This document shows, piece after piece, positions 14,975 to 24,100 of a DNA stretch of 32,727 bases (position 1 is its first letter; each line of letters opens with the position of its first letter). The stretch is from a virus, in IMG/VR virus record IMGVR_UViG_3300028925_010542, positions 1 through 32,727 of that record; one strand, written 5' to 3'. The notes beneath the pieces are model-generated. The model worked only from the letters and a program-made list of their open reading frames with translations. It did no database searches and was not told the DNA's origin. The translations under genes were made by a program, and so were the position numbers.

Positions 14975-15372
14975 TATTTAACTCCTCTGAAATTTCTTTC
15001 TTTTCTATGGTGTTTGTTTCGGTTGTCCATATCATCTTTTCCAATAACATATCCCAAACTAAAAATCACAATACTACCAAGTATCATACGATTTTTCTTT
15101 GAATGTATTTGGTGTTTATAATTTTTGTTATTAAATTTATTATGATGATGTTTATGTTTATTGACGATTTTTCTATCGTGCATTTTCATTCTCATCATCA
15201 TTTCTTCAACTTGAACTTGTCTGTGGTTATCTTTTTGTTTCCACATTCTTTCTTGTTGAAGTTGGTCCTTGTGTTTAATCATTTCTCTATGTTCTTTTTT
15301 AGCTTCATCAGTATCATTGATTGACTGAGCCATTAAAGGAAATAGAAATAATAGTAATAATAATTTTCTCAT
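14974..15372 (-). CDS. Secreted His/Met/Lys-rich protein with one membrane helix
   Basis: This 132-residue protein has a signal peptide (MRKLLLLLFLFPLMA|Q). It continues with a strongly charged, helix-forming region that contains MMMRMKMHDRK (58-68) and KHKHHHNK (72-79), in total about 12 His and 11 Met. A hydrophobic segment (96-111, MILGSIVIFSLGYVIG) and a basic C-terminus follow. The His/Met-rich region could bind Cu, Ni or Zn; the hydrophobic segment with small residues could insert into a membrane. AAGGAG precedes the ATG. It lies between the T9SS cargo and PorV-like genes. No family is recognised. Confidence 0.65.
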   Translation of the reverse strand: MRKLLLLLFLFPLMAQSINDTDEAKKEHREMIKHKDQLQQERMWKQKDNHRQVQVEEMMMRMKMHDRKIVNKHKHHHNKFNNKNYKHQIHSKKNRMILGSIVIFSLGYVIGKDDMDNRNKHHRKERNFRGVK

Positions 15373-15380
15373 AATACTCC

Positions 15381-18341
15381 TTATTTAATTATTGTAAATT
15401 TCTTAGACTTTATTTTGTTTTCTGTTTCCATTACAAATAGATAAATACCTGGTTCCAAGTCTTCATATCCACCATATCCACCTTCACCTATTACATCTGG
15501 TAAGTCTGAGAAAGTATAAGTGTGCATTCCGTCATTAACGACTTCATCTAATATTACACCGACTTTTTGTCCGTTAGCGTTATAAATACTAATCATTACT
15601 TGACCAGTTTGTTCCATAAAGAATTGGAAGTTAATAGATTCGTGTTCACTATTGTTATATGGATTTGGATAAACATAAGTCATTTCATCTTCTGATGGTT
15701 GTCCACCACCGAATGCCCAAAACTTATTCCATATTCTAATCTTACCACTTTGTCTATTCATAAGTAAGTCATCACCTGCTGGATTACCAGCGTTAGCTTT
15801 TCCTACAAATTGTAAGTCTGCTTCTGTCCACTCTTGGTTATTGTTTTCATTTAGTTTTGAATTAAATACTAATTGTAATCCAACCATTTCTTCTGTAATG
15901 TAGTAATCTTGTGGTGCATTGTTCGGTGAGTTATCTAATCCACCAAATGAAATTGTTTTGTATCCGTCTTCGTCAACTTCACTTTCATTTAAGTAAGTCA
16001 TCCACGGCCCTGGCAGTAATCCTGTTTGAGCGTCTATAAATTGTAATTGTTCTTCTTTATATCTAACTTCAAATTCAAATCCTGCTACTTTAGTTGGTAG
16101 TCCTGTTATTTCATCTACACTTGGTGTAATTGTTAATGGAACTACAACTTGGTTACCCATTTGAACTTTAACACTTCCGTCATCTGGTAATGATAAACTC
16201 ACACCTTGTGTTGAGTTCATACTTCTACTACTTCCATTATAGGTGTTGTTTGTGTTGGTATATGTCCAAGCTGTTGGTGCGTCATCACAACTTGCATTTA
16301 CACAATTTTGATTCCAAGAACTATCTCCTGAACTTCCGTTCTGAACCGTATGTGTTGACCAACGATAATATGTTGTTCCTGTGTAAGCGTCTTGATATCC
16401 ATCTGCACCTTGAGATGTTTCTAAAACTTTTGTTCCTGTTAAATTCATATCACCTGTAAAGTGAAGTGCTATTTCAGCTTGTGTATAATCTGGATTTACA
16501 TCTCCGTCAGTTGAAACATCAGGGTCATCAAAGGTTGATGTTCCTGCTAAAATTACTACTTGTAAAGTATCATTACCTGTTACGACATCATCCATCAAAG
16601 CATTTAACCAAACAACTCCCCCAGCGTCTTGTGTTAGTGTTGTTGTTTCTTGTGGTAAGCTGTCATCCCAAAATGCTGTAAATTCTCTTCTTTGTTTTGT
16701 ATCACCACCTCTAAGTGCTTGGTAATAACTAAGACTTTGTGCATTTCCGTTTGCTTTTAAATTATCTATACTTGACCATTGTTGATAAGTGTTTCCATTA
16801 ATGTGAGTATATGATGTTGAGAATACTCCACTTACATACGCCCATAAGAAATAAGCATCATTTAATTGGAACAAGTCATCTCCGTCAACATCACCAATTA
16901 AATATGCACTTGGTGAATCTACATTAATACTTGTTTCATTTATAAATTTATTTGATTGGAAATTAAATGATGCGATTGCGTCATTAATATTTGTAATAGC
17001 ATATCTATCCAATTCCAATTGTGAATGACTTCCGATATCATCATTTGCGTCTGGTGGCCAGAACGAAACACGATAAGTATTGTTTCGTGGTAATTGGATA
17101 TTGTAATATCCATTTTTATCTGTATAGGTGTAATCAAAATATGATACTCCTAAGAATCCTTTACCTGGTAAAGCTTGTGATGCCAAAGCTGTTGGTGTGG
17201 TTGTGTCTGTTAATTTATAATAGTAATAAGTTCCACTAGCGTCTCCAATAACATCATCACTTAAATCTTCATCTGCTGTGTTTGCGTCATCAGCAATACT
17301 TTCTATATTATACCAATTACTAAATGGTGTATTACCATCTACATTTGGATTTGCTTCATCCAATTCAAAAACAACTTTCCAATATGGATATGTTTTTTGA
17401 ACAAATGTATCGTCGTCTATTCCGTCTGAGTCTGTATTGGTTTTTTCTCCAATATATCTACCGAAACCTTCAATGTCAACAAGTTTTGGATGTAGAGAAA
17501 TATCTCCTCTTGCACCACCATTGTTTACTGAATCAGTTCCCCAATTTCCGTCAATGTATACTTTGTAATCTAATAAGTAATCATCAGATACATAAGTATA
17601 ATATCCAGTTCCACCACTATAAAGTGTTGGTATTCTAAATGAACGTGGTTGATAATTATCAACTACATCATTAATTCTAAATGTTAATTTAAGAACTTGT
17701 GCTTGATTTCCAGAACCATTACCAAATGTAAAATCTGGTGTTCCATCACCTGCTCCATTATTTTCAGCGATATCAACTCCGTGACTTACCATAGTAACTC
17801 TTAACCAATCATAACCTGAATCATTTGCTGAAGTTTCATTCCCACTACTTTGAATAGTATCAGTATATCCTACATTGGAATAATGAACCACCTCAAATGA
17901 ATAGTCTGTTGAATTAGTTGATGTTTCATCACCCTCAGTCCAACCTGATATTTGACTACCTTTAATTACTCGTGAGTTTCCTTGAGTCCAAGCATTGATT
18001 GATGTTTCTTGTGTAGTTCCATCATTTTCAATCCAAGTGATTAAATCATTATCAAATGCTATGTCAAATCTAAATGTAGTAATATCTTTACCTACATCGT
18101 CAAGAGTGACTTCTAATTCTAAAATATCATCTCTCCAAGAATCAAAATTATTATTTGTTAGGGCTGGTGTTGATATATCATCTGCCAAAAATGTTTGTAA
18201 TTGTACAGTTGTTTGGGCTTTCCACCAATATTCTGGTGTCTTCCACTCCCCTATTTGTTTAACTCTTATAATTGGATTCTGTGCAAAGACAAATCCAAAC
18301 ATAACTGCTGTCATAACTATTTTTTTCATAAAACGAAACAT
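15381..18341 (-). CDS. Large secreted protein with T9SS C-terminal sorting domain
   Basis: This 986-residue protein has a signal peptide ending FVFA|Q. A beta-rich N-terminal half follows, then a dockerin/EF-hand-like loop DVDGDDLFQLND (about 485-500). A cohesin-like segment (about 725-870) contains VQMGNQVVVPLTI and VAGFEFEVRY. The last roughly 95 residues are a type A T9SS sorting domain: YVYPNPYNN near 888, a G-x-V...GMHTY middle, then LEPGIYLFVMET and the KKFTIIK ending. Such domains direct export through the type IX system and surface anchoring in FCB bacteria. GGAG eight bases before the ATG supports this start. It opens the envelope-gene block, directly after tail genes. The enzymatic role, if any, is not visible; an adhesin or surface-layer role is plausible. 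Confidence 0.85.
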   Translation of the reverse strand: MFRFMKKIVMTAVMFGFVFAQNPIIRVKQIGEWKTPEYWWKAQTTVQLQTFLADDISTPALTNNNFDSWRDDILELEVTLDDVGKDITTFRFDIAFDNDLITWIENDGTTQETSINAWTQGNSRVIKGSQISGWTEGDETSTNSTDYSFEVVHYSNVGYTDTIQSSGNETSANDSGYDWLRVTMVSHGVDIAENNGAGDGTPDFTFGNGSGNQAQVLKLTFRINDVVDNYQPRSFRIPTLYSGGTGYYTYVSDDYLLDYKVYIDGNWGTDSVNNGGARGDISLHPKLVDIEGFGRYIGEKTNTDSDGIDDDTFVQKTYPYWKVVFELDEANPNVDGNTPFSNWYNIESIADDANTADEDLSDDVIGDASGTYYYYKLTDTTTPTALASQALPGKGFLGVSYFDYTYTDKNGYYNIQLPRNNTYRVSFWPPDANDDIGSHSQLELDRYAITNINDAIASFNFQSNKFINETSINVDSPSAYLIGDVDGDDLFQLNDAYFLWAYVSGVFSTSYTHINGNTYQQWSSIDNLKANGNAQSLSYYQALRGGDTKQRREFTAFWDDSLPQETTTLTQDAGGVVWLNALMDDVVTGNDTLQVVILAGTSTFDDPDVSTDGDVNPDYTQAEIALHFTGDMNLTGTKVLETSQGADGYQDAYTGTTYYRWSTHTVQNGSSGDSSWNQNCVNASCDDAPTAWTYTNTNNTYNGSSRSMNSTQGVSLSLPDDGSVKVQMGNQVVVPLTITPSVDEITGLPTKVAGFEFEVRYKEEQLQFIDAQTGLLPGPWMTYLNESEVDEDGYKTISFGGLDNSPNNAPQDYYITEEMVGLQLVFNSKLNENNNQEWTEADLQFVGKANAGNPAGDDLLMNRQSGKIRIWNKFWAFGGGQPSEDEMTYVYPNPYNNSEHESINFQFFMEQTGQVMISIYNANGQKVGVILDEVVNDGMHTYTFSDLPDVIGEGGYGGYEDLEPGIYLFVMETENKIKSKKFTIIK

Positions 18342-18367
18342 AGTGTTTCTCCGTTGGTTTAATTCAA

Positions 18368-18378
18368 TAATAAATATA
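18368..18378 (-). promoter_or_regulatory. AT-rich motif TATATTTATTA upstream of the T9SS cargo gene
   Basis: The minus strand reads TATATTTATTA 27 bases before the T9SS cargo start, in the 50-base gap after the tail genes. The same 11 bases occur at 21168-21158 before another gene start, and near copies occur at 8201-8191 and 2790-2780. A promoter element of this phage is possible; the match could also reflect base composition. Confidence 0.3.
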
Positions 18379-18391
18379 AAGTTAGTGAATA

Positions 18392-19375
18392 TTATACATC
18401 AAAACGAACTACAAAAGTAGTTTCGATGTCATCACTTAATCTGATAGGTTTGGCAAGTTTTCCGTGAGCTAATAGTTCATTTTCTTCACTATAAAGACCG
18501 ATATCTGTCACATATGGTTTAAATTCTGAACCAGTTGTCATTGGTAATGATTCAGTTGCTGCATTGTAGAATGTTGCATAACTTCCTGTTCCTTGACCAC
18601 TCGGATTATGACTTGGTGGGAAGAAGTTAGACATTGAAACCGCACCCTCTTTTACTGTAATACTACCACTTCTATCAGGTGTTAAACTAATATTTGTTGA
18701 AGTATTAAATTCAAAAGGTTTTGCTTTTACGAGATACTCATATTCATATATTGTATGAGTTGCTTGATATTTTAATGTATAGGCAGATGTTGCGGCGTCA
18801 CCATAAGAACCTGTATCGGTAAAGATTAATAGTCCTTGTGGATACATTATGTTACCGACTTCACTACCACTACCTACTGCATTTGTAGTAGTTGTACTAC
18901 CACTTGTAAATTTGTTTGTTTTGAATGTTGAGAAACTTGCAGAGTGTGCATTATCATAAAGATTTCCATCTCCGTCATCTCTAATATCAAATGTTACACT
19001 ACCAATCGTTACCGATAAATCAAGACTACCTGGTTTTATTTCTTCTCCAAATAAATCTCTACCAACACTTAGTATTGAAGCAGATGTATTTAAATTTGTG
19101 CTGACTAATCCTGGATTATAACTTGCTGTAACGTGATTAGCATAAAATGTTTGATTTAACATATGCCAAGTTGGTAATCCAAAGTATTGTGTCGTTACTG
19201 AACCCGAAACTACTTCGGTTACTGCGTCTGATGCGCTTGTGTAATTAAATTGAGAACCACTTCTAGCCTTTATTCCCCATACTCCACTTCCACTATCATT
19301 ATTAGTGAACGTAAAGTTCTTATGGGTTTTAAAAGGTCTAACTGATGCTTCTTGTAATTCAAGATTTTTGAACAT
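18392..19375 (-). CDS. Tail structural protein with shared C-terminal domain
   Basis: This 327-residue protein is Ser/Gly/Thr-rich and beta-strand-like, typical of phage tail or baseplate appendages. Its last 45 residues (YVTDIGLYSEENELLAHGKL, then RFDV) align closely with the end of the next gene upstream (FITQVGLYNDENELLAIAKL, then KLDF), so the two share a paralogous C-terminal domain. AGGA precedes the ATG and overlaps the previous stop. No fibre or enzyme family is recognised. Both proteins probably attach to the same site on the virion through this shared end. Confidence 0.6.
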   Translation of the reverse strand: MFKNLELQEASVRPFKTHKNFTFTNNDSGSGVWGIKARSGSQFNYTSASDAVTEVVSGSVTTQYFGLPTWHMLNQTFYANHVTASYNPGLVSTNLNTSASILSVGRDLFGEEIKPGSLDLSVTIGSVTFDIRDDGDGNLYDNAHSASFSTFKTNKFTSGSTTTTNAVGSGSEVGNIMYPQGLLIFTDTGSYGDAATSAYTLKYQATHTIYEYEYLVKAKPFEFNTSTNISLTPDRSGSITVKEGAVSMSNFFPPSHNPSGQGTGSYATFYNAATESLPMTTGSEFKPYVTDIGLYSEENELLAHGKLAKPIRLSDDIETTFVVRFDV

Positions 19376-19384
19376 TATTTTGTC

Positions 19385-20428
19385 CTAAAAATCAAGTTTC
19401 ACTTTTATAATAGCTTCCCTTGAATATGAATTTAGTAAAGGTTGAGATAACTTAGCAATTGCTAATAGTTCGTTCTCGTCATTATAAAGTCCAACTTGCG
19501 TAATGAAAGTTTTTGGGTCTTTAAAGAAAGTTGCTTGTGTCAATGAACCATCTGAACCTGTTGCAAAGGTTGGATTAGAACTAAAATTAAATTTCTTGTT
19601 GTTTACACGAACAAAGAAATTTGTTGAACTAATTTCCTCTTCTCTACGAGCTGCGAAATATGAACCAGATTTAAGCGAATTATAAAACGCTTGTGGTCTA
19701 TTGGTAAATGCGTCAGCTGACCTAGGGTTTACTGATAATCCACCACTCAATTCTGCCATTTTAGCATTTAGTAATACGATTCCTAAATCAGGATAAAATA
19801 ATCCATATGAACCAAATAGAGTTTCAGCTGCTGCTGTTGTATTAACTCCGTCTGCTACTGAACCACTAACAACATTAAATACTCTACCACCTTGATTAAC
19901 GGTAACATTTGTTGTTGCTCCACTATCATCAATTAATTTAATTTTACTACTAGCCGTATCACCTGCTGGCATTAGTCCTGCTAAATGTAATTCCCAATTT
20001 CCTGGGTCAATCTTTTCTCTTTGTCTTGCTCTTTGAAAAGAAACAAAATAAAAGTCTTTATCTCCTGATGCGGTTGGTGATGCGGTAAATTCAAATTTAT
20101 TGGTATTTGGTGCTAACAATACATTTCTAAACTGACTATATAGTGCAGCTGATTGTCTACCACCTGTTGTTAATTTTGTTGTATTTCCTGTTGAACCACT
20201 TCCATCAAAGTGTGCATATCCAATTGCGTACTGGACTTCTGCTGAACTTGAAAGATTTGGGTCTTCGTTATAGATATCTAAAAAGGAACCTGTAATGTTT
20301 CCATTTGTAGATTGTGTAAATGCGGCTTCAAGAGTTCCTGAACCACCTGTCCATAATCCACTCGAGATAGTTGTTCTTTGATTTTCAACTACATCATTTT
20401 CTTTATCAAATATTTGAAATGTTGACAT
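19385..20428 (-). CDS. Tail structural protein, paralogue by C-terminal domain
   Basis: This 347-residue Ser/Gly-rich, beta-rich protein begins MSTFQIFDKENDVVENQRT. The C-terminal 45 residues match those of the following gene, including GLYNDENELLA and a K-L hydrophobic ending. The N-terminal 300 residues differ between the two, suggesting variable or receptor-facing parts joined to a common assembly domain. AAGGAG precedes the ATG. It is flanked by other structural genes and has no signal peptide, so it is likely a virion component. Confidence 0.6.
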   Translation of the reverse strand: MSTFQIFDKENDVVENQRTTISSGLWTGGSGTLEAAFTQSTNGNITGSFLDIYNEDPNLSSSAEVQYAIGYAHFDGSGSTGNTTKLTTGGRQSAALYSQFRNVLLAPNTNKFEFTASPTASGDKDFYFVSFQRARQREKIDPGNWELHLAGLMPAGDTASSKIKLIDDSGATTNVTVNQGGRVFNVVSGSVADGVNTTAAAETLFGSYGLFYPDLGIVLLNAKMAELSGGLSVNPRSADAFTNRPQAFYNSLKSGSYFAARREEEISSTNFFVRVNNKKFNFSSNPTFATGSDGSLTQATFFKDPKTFITQVGLYNDENELLAIAKLSQPLLNSYSREAIIKVKLDF

Positions 20429-20438
20429 TAATTACTCC

Positions 20439-21113
20439 TTATACTTTACTTGGGTCTGCTTTAACGGTTACTGGTAAGGTAAATTGTGCACCTGAATTGT
20501 TACCGACGACCGTTATGTTTGTTGAAGTTTGTGCTGTTATTGACCTTGATATCAAGTTAACTGCTTTAGCAGTAACTGTGATTGAGCGTTTTCTCTCACC
20601 TTCGTTTAAGAATATTGGTGTTGTTGCTCTTCTACCACTAAATCCAAGTTCTCTCTCTAACATTCCACCACTACCTGCTGATGTTGTTAAACCAACTGGT
20701 GAAATGTTTGCTAACTCCCCATTCTGTAATATGAATGTGTATGAAGTATCAATACCATTTCTTGTATTTGGTGTAATAGTTTGAGTTTGTCCTGCTCCAT
20801 TGAAAGTCAATGATGGACTTGGTAATTCCAATATAGGAAGTTTTGCTGTTTCCTTTGGAAGTGTTGTCAATTTATATCTCATTAGCTGATTCTCATCTAC
20901 GAACGCCTCTAATAAAGGCATATTTTCAATTACTGCCCCATAAAAGTTTGACCCATTTGGGTGTGTTGTATCGTAAAGGTTGTAATCAACCTCGTCATCT
21001 GCTAATGCAAATTTTGTTACTTTAAATTCATTTTGCCCTCTTGCCAAAAGTTCACGACCTTTTTTTGTCAAAATTGCGTCTACTGTTATACTCGTATTGT
21101 CTAAAAATCCCAT
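20439..21113 (-). CDS. Phage structural protein, tail-associated
   Basis: This 224-residue protein has a distinctive N-terminus, GFLDNTSITVDAILTKKGRE, followed by EFKVTKFALADDEVDYNLYD, which resembles a conserved phage tail-associated segment I have no name for. The C-terminal half (about 110-224) looks like an Ig-like beta domain with SITVTAKAVNLI and TNITVVGNNSG. It is preceded by an 81-base gap and has AGGAG before the ATG. Position after the large tail protein and before the paralogous pair suggests a distal tail or fibre-associated role. Confidence 0.55.
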   Translation of the reverse strand: MGFLDNTSITVDAILTKKGRELLARGQNEFKVTKFALADDEVDYNLYDTTHPNGSNFYGAVIENMPLLEAFVDENQLMRYKLTTLPKETAKLPILELPSPSLTFNGAGQTQTITPNTRNGIDTSYTFILQNGELANISPVGLTTSAGSGGMLERELGFSGRRATTPIFLNEGERKRSITVTAKAVNLISRSITAQTSTNITVVGNNSGAQFTLPVTVKADPSKV

Positions 21114-21194
21114 TTTTTATTTGCTCCTGTGGAAATTATATAACTATTCTTCTTCTCTAATAAATATAAGAAAGTTAAATTTTCCATTAGTTTT
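21114..21194 (-). promoter_or_regulatory. Noncoding gap with candidate promoter motif
   Basis: An 81-base gap inside the otherwise continuous structural cluster. On the minus strand it holds TATATTTATTA at 21168-21158 (45 bases before the downstream ATG), then TATATAAT nearer the gene, then AGGAG. This arrangement is consistent with an internal promoter for the genes at 21113-18392. No hairpin terminator was seen. Confidence 0.35.
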
Positions 21195-24100
21195 TTAATC
21201 TGTTCTTAGTTTAGTTATATCTGAATCCTGTGTTACTATTGTTGTTGGTGATACTTGGTTAACCTCAATAGGTTCTTTCCCATCAATAGTGTTGTCTCGT
21301 GTAAGTTTTGTTCCGAGATAAAATGTTCTAAATAGTGGCGAATCATATGCAACACTCTGAACATCACTATTGATAAATGATGAACTATATGATAATGTTG
21401 TTCCGATTGAAGCACTCAATGAACTTGAATAAAAGAATACTGCTTCTTGATTGTTTTCTGATGTTCTTGAAGCAGTTATATTCGGTTGTAATACCTCTGT
21501 AAATATTTTATTACTTGTTCCACCCCCACCTTCAACACTTGCTGTTGCGTATAATGAACCAAATTCACTTCGTGGGTCTAATGCGTCCAACACCATTAAA
21601 GAGCGTTGATTTAAAAATCCTAATGATGAACCTGTGCTATTGTTTAAATTAATTTCACCATTGTATGTATTGTATTCTCCACTCACTTCAAAATAATTAT
21701 CATCTGAACCTGATATATATCTCGTTACTTGTATTCCATCTTCAAAGTGATTTGCATTTTCATAATAACGATTATCAAATTCTGGTCTATCACCGATAAT
21801 TTGTTTACTTCTTTCTAAAATATTTGGTTCAATTAATATACCAACTGAAGCTTTTGCTCTCGCAGGAACTAAATTCTTTACTTGTGTAAATACACTTGAA
21901 TCATAAAAACTTAATATTCTTAAATAATCAAAGAAGTTATTTGTATTTGTATATCGTTTAAAGTATTCTCTACGAATACTTCTTAATTCTGGATAATTAA
22001 CTCTAAATTCATCTCTTGGGTCACCGATATAATCATCAAAGTCAAAATCTGCTACACTATACATTATATCTTCATTTACTACATCAGTTGGTGCAAAATA
22101 AATACCAAGTTTATTACTATCTATTGGTGCAAAGTTGTCTGATGATTTTTCTTTTCTAACATTGTAAACTAATGGTTGTGTAATTGTTGTATCTTCAATT
22201 CTAATCTTTGTAGCATTTCTACGAACACCACCAATATCAGGTACTCTTAATTTTTCTTGGTCAACTAATGTTCTTGAGAAATTAGCTGTAAATCCATTTA
22301 CATCACTACCAGAAGTTCCCAATTCATATGTTTGTAAATGTGCAGCGTTTGATAGTGTTGGTGATGATGATAAATCTACATTATCATTTAATTGATAACG
22401 AACTAATAAGTCATTATATGATGATGAAATGCTATTTCCATTATATGCTTTTGGTGCTCTAACGTGATTATCAAATGCACTTGAACTTAATGGTTCTGAC
22501 CATACACGGAATTCCATTAATGAACCCGTAAATGTATTTGCGCCAAATGCACTACCACTACCACCAATATAAAGATGTCCACTTGATGTGTATGCAGCAT
22601 TTAGTTGACTACCTGATATATTGTTTATATCACTTGCTAAACTTGAAGTGTGTGTTTGTAAACTTTCACTTGATTGAAATAAAATTCTTTGTTTTGTTGA
22701 ATCGTATTGTTTTGTAGTTAATTCATAAACACTCTGACTCAATATTTTATCATCAGCAACCTCATTTCCATCTGTATCTTTTCTTGTCAACATTACTGAC
22801 CAAAAGTCATCATTATAGAATGGTAATAAAGATGAAGTTATAAATTGGTCATACACTTGGTCTGAACCACTTATTTCAAATCTTAAAAATCCATAATCAT
22901 CTGTTTCTCCATTATCTTGTAATGAAATAGCAAAGTCATTTTCTTTTTGTACAATTATAGTATCTTGTGATTTAGGTGTTCTGAATCTAAATTCTATTGT
23001 ATCGGGAACTTGTCCGTCTGCTGCGGCTTTCCAATGTGATTTAATATATTGAGCTGCTCTAAAGTCTGTTGCTCTTGTAAACTTTCTTTTAATTTCATAA
23101 TTAACTCGTGTTCCTTTATCTGGTCCACCATATTCTCTTACTCGTAATATTGAACTCGGAATACCATAACAATTTAATAATCCTTTTAATGCTCTTTCCG
23201 TTCCCTTTGATTTAATAAAGTAAGGTAGGTTTGCTAAAATTCTTTTCCATATTTCTTCGGTAACTTTTTCTTGTGGTGAATCATATAATGACGCTCCATC
23301 CACATCATTACCCAACAAATATTCAGGTAAATTTACTAAATCATTTCCACTTGATAAATTTAATCCAAGTGCTCGTGCATAATTTTGTGCCACATCTTTT
23401 GATATACCCTCTGATATCTTTTCTACTCTCATATTAATATCTGTAATGGATTTTGTATAAGTCCATATTTCATCAAATTGTTGTCCTACCATATCCATAA
23501 ATTCTAAGAATACATTGTTTTCAGTATCTTGATTAATATGTAATGGTAATGAATTTCTTAATGAATCCATATTATTTTGGTCATAAGTAGACGCACTTGA
23601 TATGATATTATCGTACCAACTTATAGCGTCCGAACCTGTTGTATGAGTTAATGTAAATGGTGATGATGAATTTGACTTTGGCCAAGCGGTATCGTGAAAT
23701 TCTCCGTCTGATGAACTAACATAAGATGAACTTTCAAAATATAAATAATGTTCATATGGGTCAAAAGAATTAATTACTCGTTGTTTCTTTCTTTGTAATT
23801 CTAATCTTGTGTCAGAAGAACTTGATATGGTTGTCAATGAATGACTTGCTACACTATGACTTTCAATTAATACTAACTTATCTTTAAAATTATTAATTCT
23901 ACTTTCTGCGTTTGAGAAATTTACAAAATTTCCAAATCCTATATCGTCATTATCGTTATGTAATGTTGTTCGTTTTTGATAATCAATATTTGGTTGAACA
24001 TCTAATAAACTACCCGATATTAATAATCTCTCAATATCTCGTGAGTCATCGTCTTTGTTACTTAATAACCCATCGTGTGTTTTATAGTTTGTTCCTTGAA

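Noticed and set aside
17324-17638. 104-codon plus-strand frame rich in Leu and His
   Set aside because: Antisense to the well-supported T9SS cargo gene.
10963-18341. The envelope block as a host segment in an assembly chimera or an integrated prophage edge
   Set aside because: Genes are on the same strand with phage-like spacing and overlaps on both sides, and no integrase, attachment repeat or tRNA is seen; read mapping would still be needed to exclude a chimera.
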